From Hungatella sp. UBA3147 (GTDB taxonomy: Bacteria > Bacillota > Clostridia > Lachnospirales > Lachnospiraceae): a stretch of 15,247 bases of DNA. The stretch's first letter is position 1; each line of letters starts with the position of its first letter. Below are positions 12,745 to 15,247 of the stretch, piece after piece. The translations under genes and the position numbers were made by a program. The notes beneath the pieces were generated by a model. It was not told the origin of the DNA and searched no databases. It saw only the letters and a list, made by a program, of their open reading frames with translations. The DNA is taken from positions 1 to 15,247 of the forward strand of contig DEYX01000294.1 in NCBI GenBank assembly GCA_002365025.1. Direction: 5' to 3'.

Positions 12745-15247
12745 TTAGCCGTTTTTCTCAATTTTCTTTCCTTCCTCCAGTTCTATTCCCTGGCTGACAG
12801 AAACCGTCTCATCGGTTCCTGCAGTATCTTTCTGAATTTCTTCTTTTTTGCTCTCTGCAGCTTCTTTTGTGTCTTTCTCCCTGACTTCAGCCGTTACTTC
12901 CTTGGTATCATCTGCCTTGTCCTCCGCAGTTTCCACCGGTTCTACTTTAACTTCATCTGTTTTGTCTTCCCCGGCTTTACCTGGTTCTTCCTTGACGCCT
13001 TCAGTACTGTCTTCCCCGGCTTTACCTGGTTCTTCCTTATCTTCTTCTGTTTTGTCTTCCTCAGTTTCCTCCGGTTCTTCCTTCGTTTCTTTTGCCTTTT
13101 CTTCCTCAGCTTTCCCCGGCTCTTCCTTCGTTTCTTCTGTCTTTTCTTCCTCAGCTTTACCCGGTTCTTCCTTCGTTACTCCAGTCTTTTCTTCCCTGGT
13201 TTCTGCAGCCTCTACCTCTTCCTTAAGAGGTACAGAAGCAAGCTTTCCTTCTATACCTTCTTCCGGATCAAATAACTGGACCATGAAAGTCAATGTCTCG
13301 TATCCGTTCACTTCAATAACCACTTCGTTTTCTTCTTCTGTAAAGCCATCTGCCGTAAAGTCAAGATATTTTACAACTCCATAGGATTCATCCTTAGATA
13401 CCTTAAACTCATTTTGCCTGGAAGTGGAGAACCGTATGGCCTTTTTATAAGGAATTCCGTTAACAATTACTGTTTTAACTGCATTTAAATACTCCTTTGC
13501 AGCCTTCTCATCTGTTGTATCGAAGGTTACACGATAATATGCCGGATCCCAGTTCGTTCCTTTCACATATTTTGTCGTTTCCACACCAGGAGCTGATTTT
13601 TCATTCTCAACCGGTTTCCCTGCAGCTTCCAGAATTTCAAAAGTCAAGGTCTTGGCAGTGTATCCTTCAGCAGTCACCAGAACCGTATAACGCCCGGCCT
13701 TCTGAAACAGATCTTTCTGCAGCGTGAAAGAATAATCTTCTTTTTCATAATTATCCTGGCTGAATATTCCTCCCTGTTCTTTGGAAAGCACTTTCCTTGT
13801 ATTATCATCCGGGTCAGTCAGGGTCATCCCTGTTAAATTCTTCATAAAGTCACCGCGAAGCTTCTTTTGGCTTTCATCGTCCTCATCGGCTGCACCAATG
13901 ATGTAAACCTTCTGTCCTACGTGGTAAGCTGCCGCGTCCTCAGAATCTGCTTTGTCTGGATTCTCAGCAAGAGAAAGTTTAAACATTTCCAATTCCTTTA
14001 CCACATGTAAAACAACCGTCTGCTCCTTGTACCCTTCTGCCACAATTCGCAGCTTGTGCTCTCCTTCCGTAAGCTGCAGAGTACCGCCTCCAGTTCCTTC
14101 TGTTTTTGACAGGAGGGTAACGCTTTCCTTTGTCTCGTTGATCTTATAAGCTGTAATATAATCGTCACTTCTAAGAGCGATTGCAGAATTGTCCAGATAA
14201 AGTGATGTTATTTTGGAAATATACTCCTCATCCTTATCAGAGGTAAGCACCAGATCCTCTCCCAGCTTTCCTTCTGCGCTCTTAAGGGCAGGCGCCGTCT
14301 TTCCTACTATGGACAGCAGACTTTCAACGGTTCCTAATTTTCCGTCTTCCAAGACCCGTTTGATTTGGTATGGGCGGTTTCCAGTCTCTCCTCCGGTCTG
14401 GGTCTCCTTATATTTTTCAAAAGAAAGATATTCTCCTGTCCCCAGCTTTCCATCTTTAACTGCATTTAAATAATGGGTAAAATCATAAAAAACTTCAGCG
14501 TTTTCATCCATAACAGCCTGTGCTTTCTGGTCATACCACCACTGCACTACTGCCTCGCTGTCCTCATTTACATCATCGATCTCATGTAATATCAATGCAT
14601 TCGCCAGCAGATCATGGTCAAATATCAGGTATCCGTTCATTTTTGAACCTCCGGAAGAACCAGAGCCTCCGGAACCGCCGCCATCCGGTATGGCAACAGT
14701 TGCGCTGGACATGGCGTCAATGCCGTAAGGTTTCGCTACTGCAAAGATTTTAAGGTCATCTGCCCTGGTCTGTGAATTACTGCCCACTTCCACTTTCTTA
14801 GACATTGTCTGGTAGCCGTTTGCATATGCCGTAACCGTATATATGCCGCTTTCATCAGTAATCACATTGTCATCCGTATCCGTACCGCAGATATGAAGCA
14901 TGGGGCCTATCTCATACCATTGATTTATTTTTGTAAGAGACTTTACTTTTCCTGACGGCATCGTTAAATCTACCCTGTAAATCGGTGACAGGATCTCTGT
15001 TCCAAAGCTTTCTCCATCCGGTCCCACAATATCAAAGGCAAAATCTTCTCCCTCTTTTGGGCTCGGGTTTAAAGTATTTAAATTCATTGCAAAAAGCCTG
15101 TTATCCACCAGATGAAGGGGCACGTTCATGGTTGCCTTGCTGTATCCGGAAGACAGGTTCAGCTGATAACGCCCCCTGACAAAAAGGTTGGTCTGAGGCA
15201 GCTGAATAGTAATTACGCCTGTTTTTCCATATTCTGTTTCGATAACA
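12745..15247 (-). CDS. Large HbI/DUF1533-domain extracellular-type protein, C-terminal part (start outside window)
   Basis: The frame is open to the window edge, so only the last 833 residues are visible; the first ATG at 15129 is internal, since 39 in-frame codons precede it. The protein is acidic and built of repeated beta-rich modules. Segments such as YISKITSLYLDNSAIALR followed by LTEGEHKLRIVAEGYKEQTV (about 14230-13990), GRYTVLVTAEGYTAKTLTF (about 13700-13640) and KTVIVNGIPYKKAIRF with VVIEVNGYETLTF (about 13480-13285) fit the HbI/DUF1533 pattern ending in a GY motif. The module GKLG recurs three times around 14470-14260. A Gly/Ser linker lies near 14680-14640, and an acidic 15-residue repeat fills much of the tail. 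No LPXTG motif, SLH domain or C-terminal membrane anchor is visible. Such modules occur in secreted or cell-surface proteins of Clostridia and in heme/haemoglobin-binding Shr. A surface location is inferred; the signal peptide would be outside the window. Confidence 0.75.
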   Translation of the reverse strand, partial: VIETEYGKTGVITIQLPQTNLFVRGRYQLNLSSGYSKATMNVPLHLVDNRLFAMNLNTLNPSPKEGEDFAFDIVGPDGESFGTEILSPIYRVDLTMPSGKVKSLTKINQWYEIGPMLHICGTDTDDNVITDESGIYTVTAYANGYQTMSKKVEVGSNSQTRADDLKIFAVAKPYGIDAMSSATVAIPDGGGSGGSGSSGGSKMNGYLIFDHDLLANALILHEIDDVNEDSEAVVQWWYDQKAQAVMDENAEVFYDFTHYLNAVKDGKLGTGEYLSFEKYKETQTGGETGNRPYQIKRVLEDGKLGTVESLLSIVGKTAPALKSAEGKLGEDLVLTSDKDEEYISKITSLYLDNSAIALRSDDYITAYKINETKESVTLLSKTEGTGGGTLQLTEGEHKLRIVAEGYKEQTVVLHVVKELEMFKLSLAENPDKADSEDAAAYHVGQKVYIIGAADEDDESQKKLRGDFMKNLTGMTLTDPDDNTRKVLSKEQGGIFSQDNYEKEDYSFTLQKDLFQKAGRYTVLVTAEGYTAKTLTFEILEAAGKPVENEKSAPGVETTKYVKGTNWDPAYYRVTFDTTDEKAAKEYLNAVKTVIVNGIPYKKAIRFSTSRQNEFKVSKDESYGVVKYLDFTADGFTEEENEVVIEVNGYETLTFMVQLFDPEEGIEGKLASVPLKEEVEAAETREEKTGVTKEEPGKAEEEKTEETKEEPGKAEEEKAKETKEEPEETEEDKTEEDKEEPGKAGEDSTEGVKEEPGKAGEDKTDEVKVEPVETAEDKADDTKEVTAEVREKDTKEAAESKKEEIQKDTAGTDETVSVSQGIELEEGKKIEKNG
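12826..13185 (-). repeat. 45-bp minisatellite encoding a 15-residue acidic repeat
   Basis: Eight in-frame units of 45 bp encode variants of TEETKEEPGKAEEEK. The first six units (13185 down to 12916) are well conserved; the last two have drifted. One 31-base stretch is identical at 12963-12993 and 13008-13038, exactly one period apart. The tail is rich in Glu and Lys with Pro-Gly, so it is likely extended and unstructured, like a cell-wall spacer. Copy number is likely to vary between strains by slippage or recombination. Confidence 0.85.

Noticed and set aside
12848..13384. Plus-strand 178-residue Ser/Val-rich open frame
   Set aside because: It is the reverse-strand shadow of the Glu/Lys repeat tail; the low-complexity Ser pattern comes from the TTC-rich complement and there is no ribosome site.

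Overview
The window looks like chromosomal DNA of a strictly anaerobic Gram-positive bacterium of the Clostridia, most likely a Lachnospiraceae relative (Lacrimispora/Clostridium cluster XIVa type). The signs are moderate GC, strong AGGAGG-type ribosome sites before almost every gene, an oxygen-sensitive radical 2-hydroxyacyl-CoA dehydratase, a ferredoxin-fused EtfA and a YkvI-type carrier. The genus is a guess; no rRNA or tRNA is present to test it.

About two thirds of the window (24-10375, minus strand) is one tightly packed nine-gene operon. In transcription order it encodes the dehydratase activator (FldI/HadI type), dehydratase alpha and beta subunits (FldB/FldC type), a YkvI-family membrane carrier, an AMP-forming acyl-CoA ligase, an acyl-CoA dehydrogenase, EtfB, EtfA with two N-terminal 4Fe-4S clusters, and a family III CoA-transferase (FldA type). 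Together they can turn a 2-hydroxy acid into its CoA ester, remove water to give the 2-enoyl-CoA, reduce that to the saturated acyl-CoA with electron bifurcation from NADH to ferredoxin, and pass the CoA to the next substrate. This is the reductive branch of Stickland-type amino acid fermentation (phenyllactate or 2-hydroxyisocaproate type). It is combined with the ligase known from the caffeate-respiration (car) operon and with a carrier. The 2-hydroxyacid dehydrogenase (FldH/LdhA) that normally makes the substrate from a 2-oxo acid is not in the window.

Upstream of the operon lies a leader of about 150 nt. It has a good sigma-A promoter (10528-10556), three TNGTATACNA palindromes (10429-10481) that fit FadR-type GntR operators, and an 11-bp inverted repeat. 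Next comes the probable regulator, a GntR/FCD protein (10755-11453, minus strand), with its own consensus-like promoter containing a dyad.

A divergent non-coding stretch (11454-11852) separates this locus from a plus-strand gene for a small QueG-like protein with two 4Fe-4S clusters (11853-12533). That stretch holds a perfect 13-bp inverted repeat, a TATAAT box and a possible 18-codon leader ORF. Two hairpin terminators follow, the second a symmetrical bidirectional one. The right end (12745 to the edge, minus strand) is the C-terminal 833 residues of a large extracellular-type protein with HbI/DUF1533-like beta domains and an acidic tail built of a 15-residue (45-bp) tandem repeat. Its start lies outside the window. 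I see no mobile element, CRISPR array or RNA gene.
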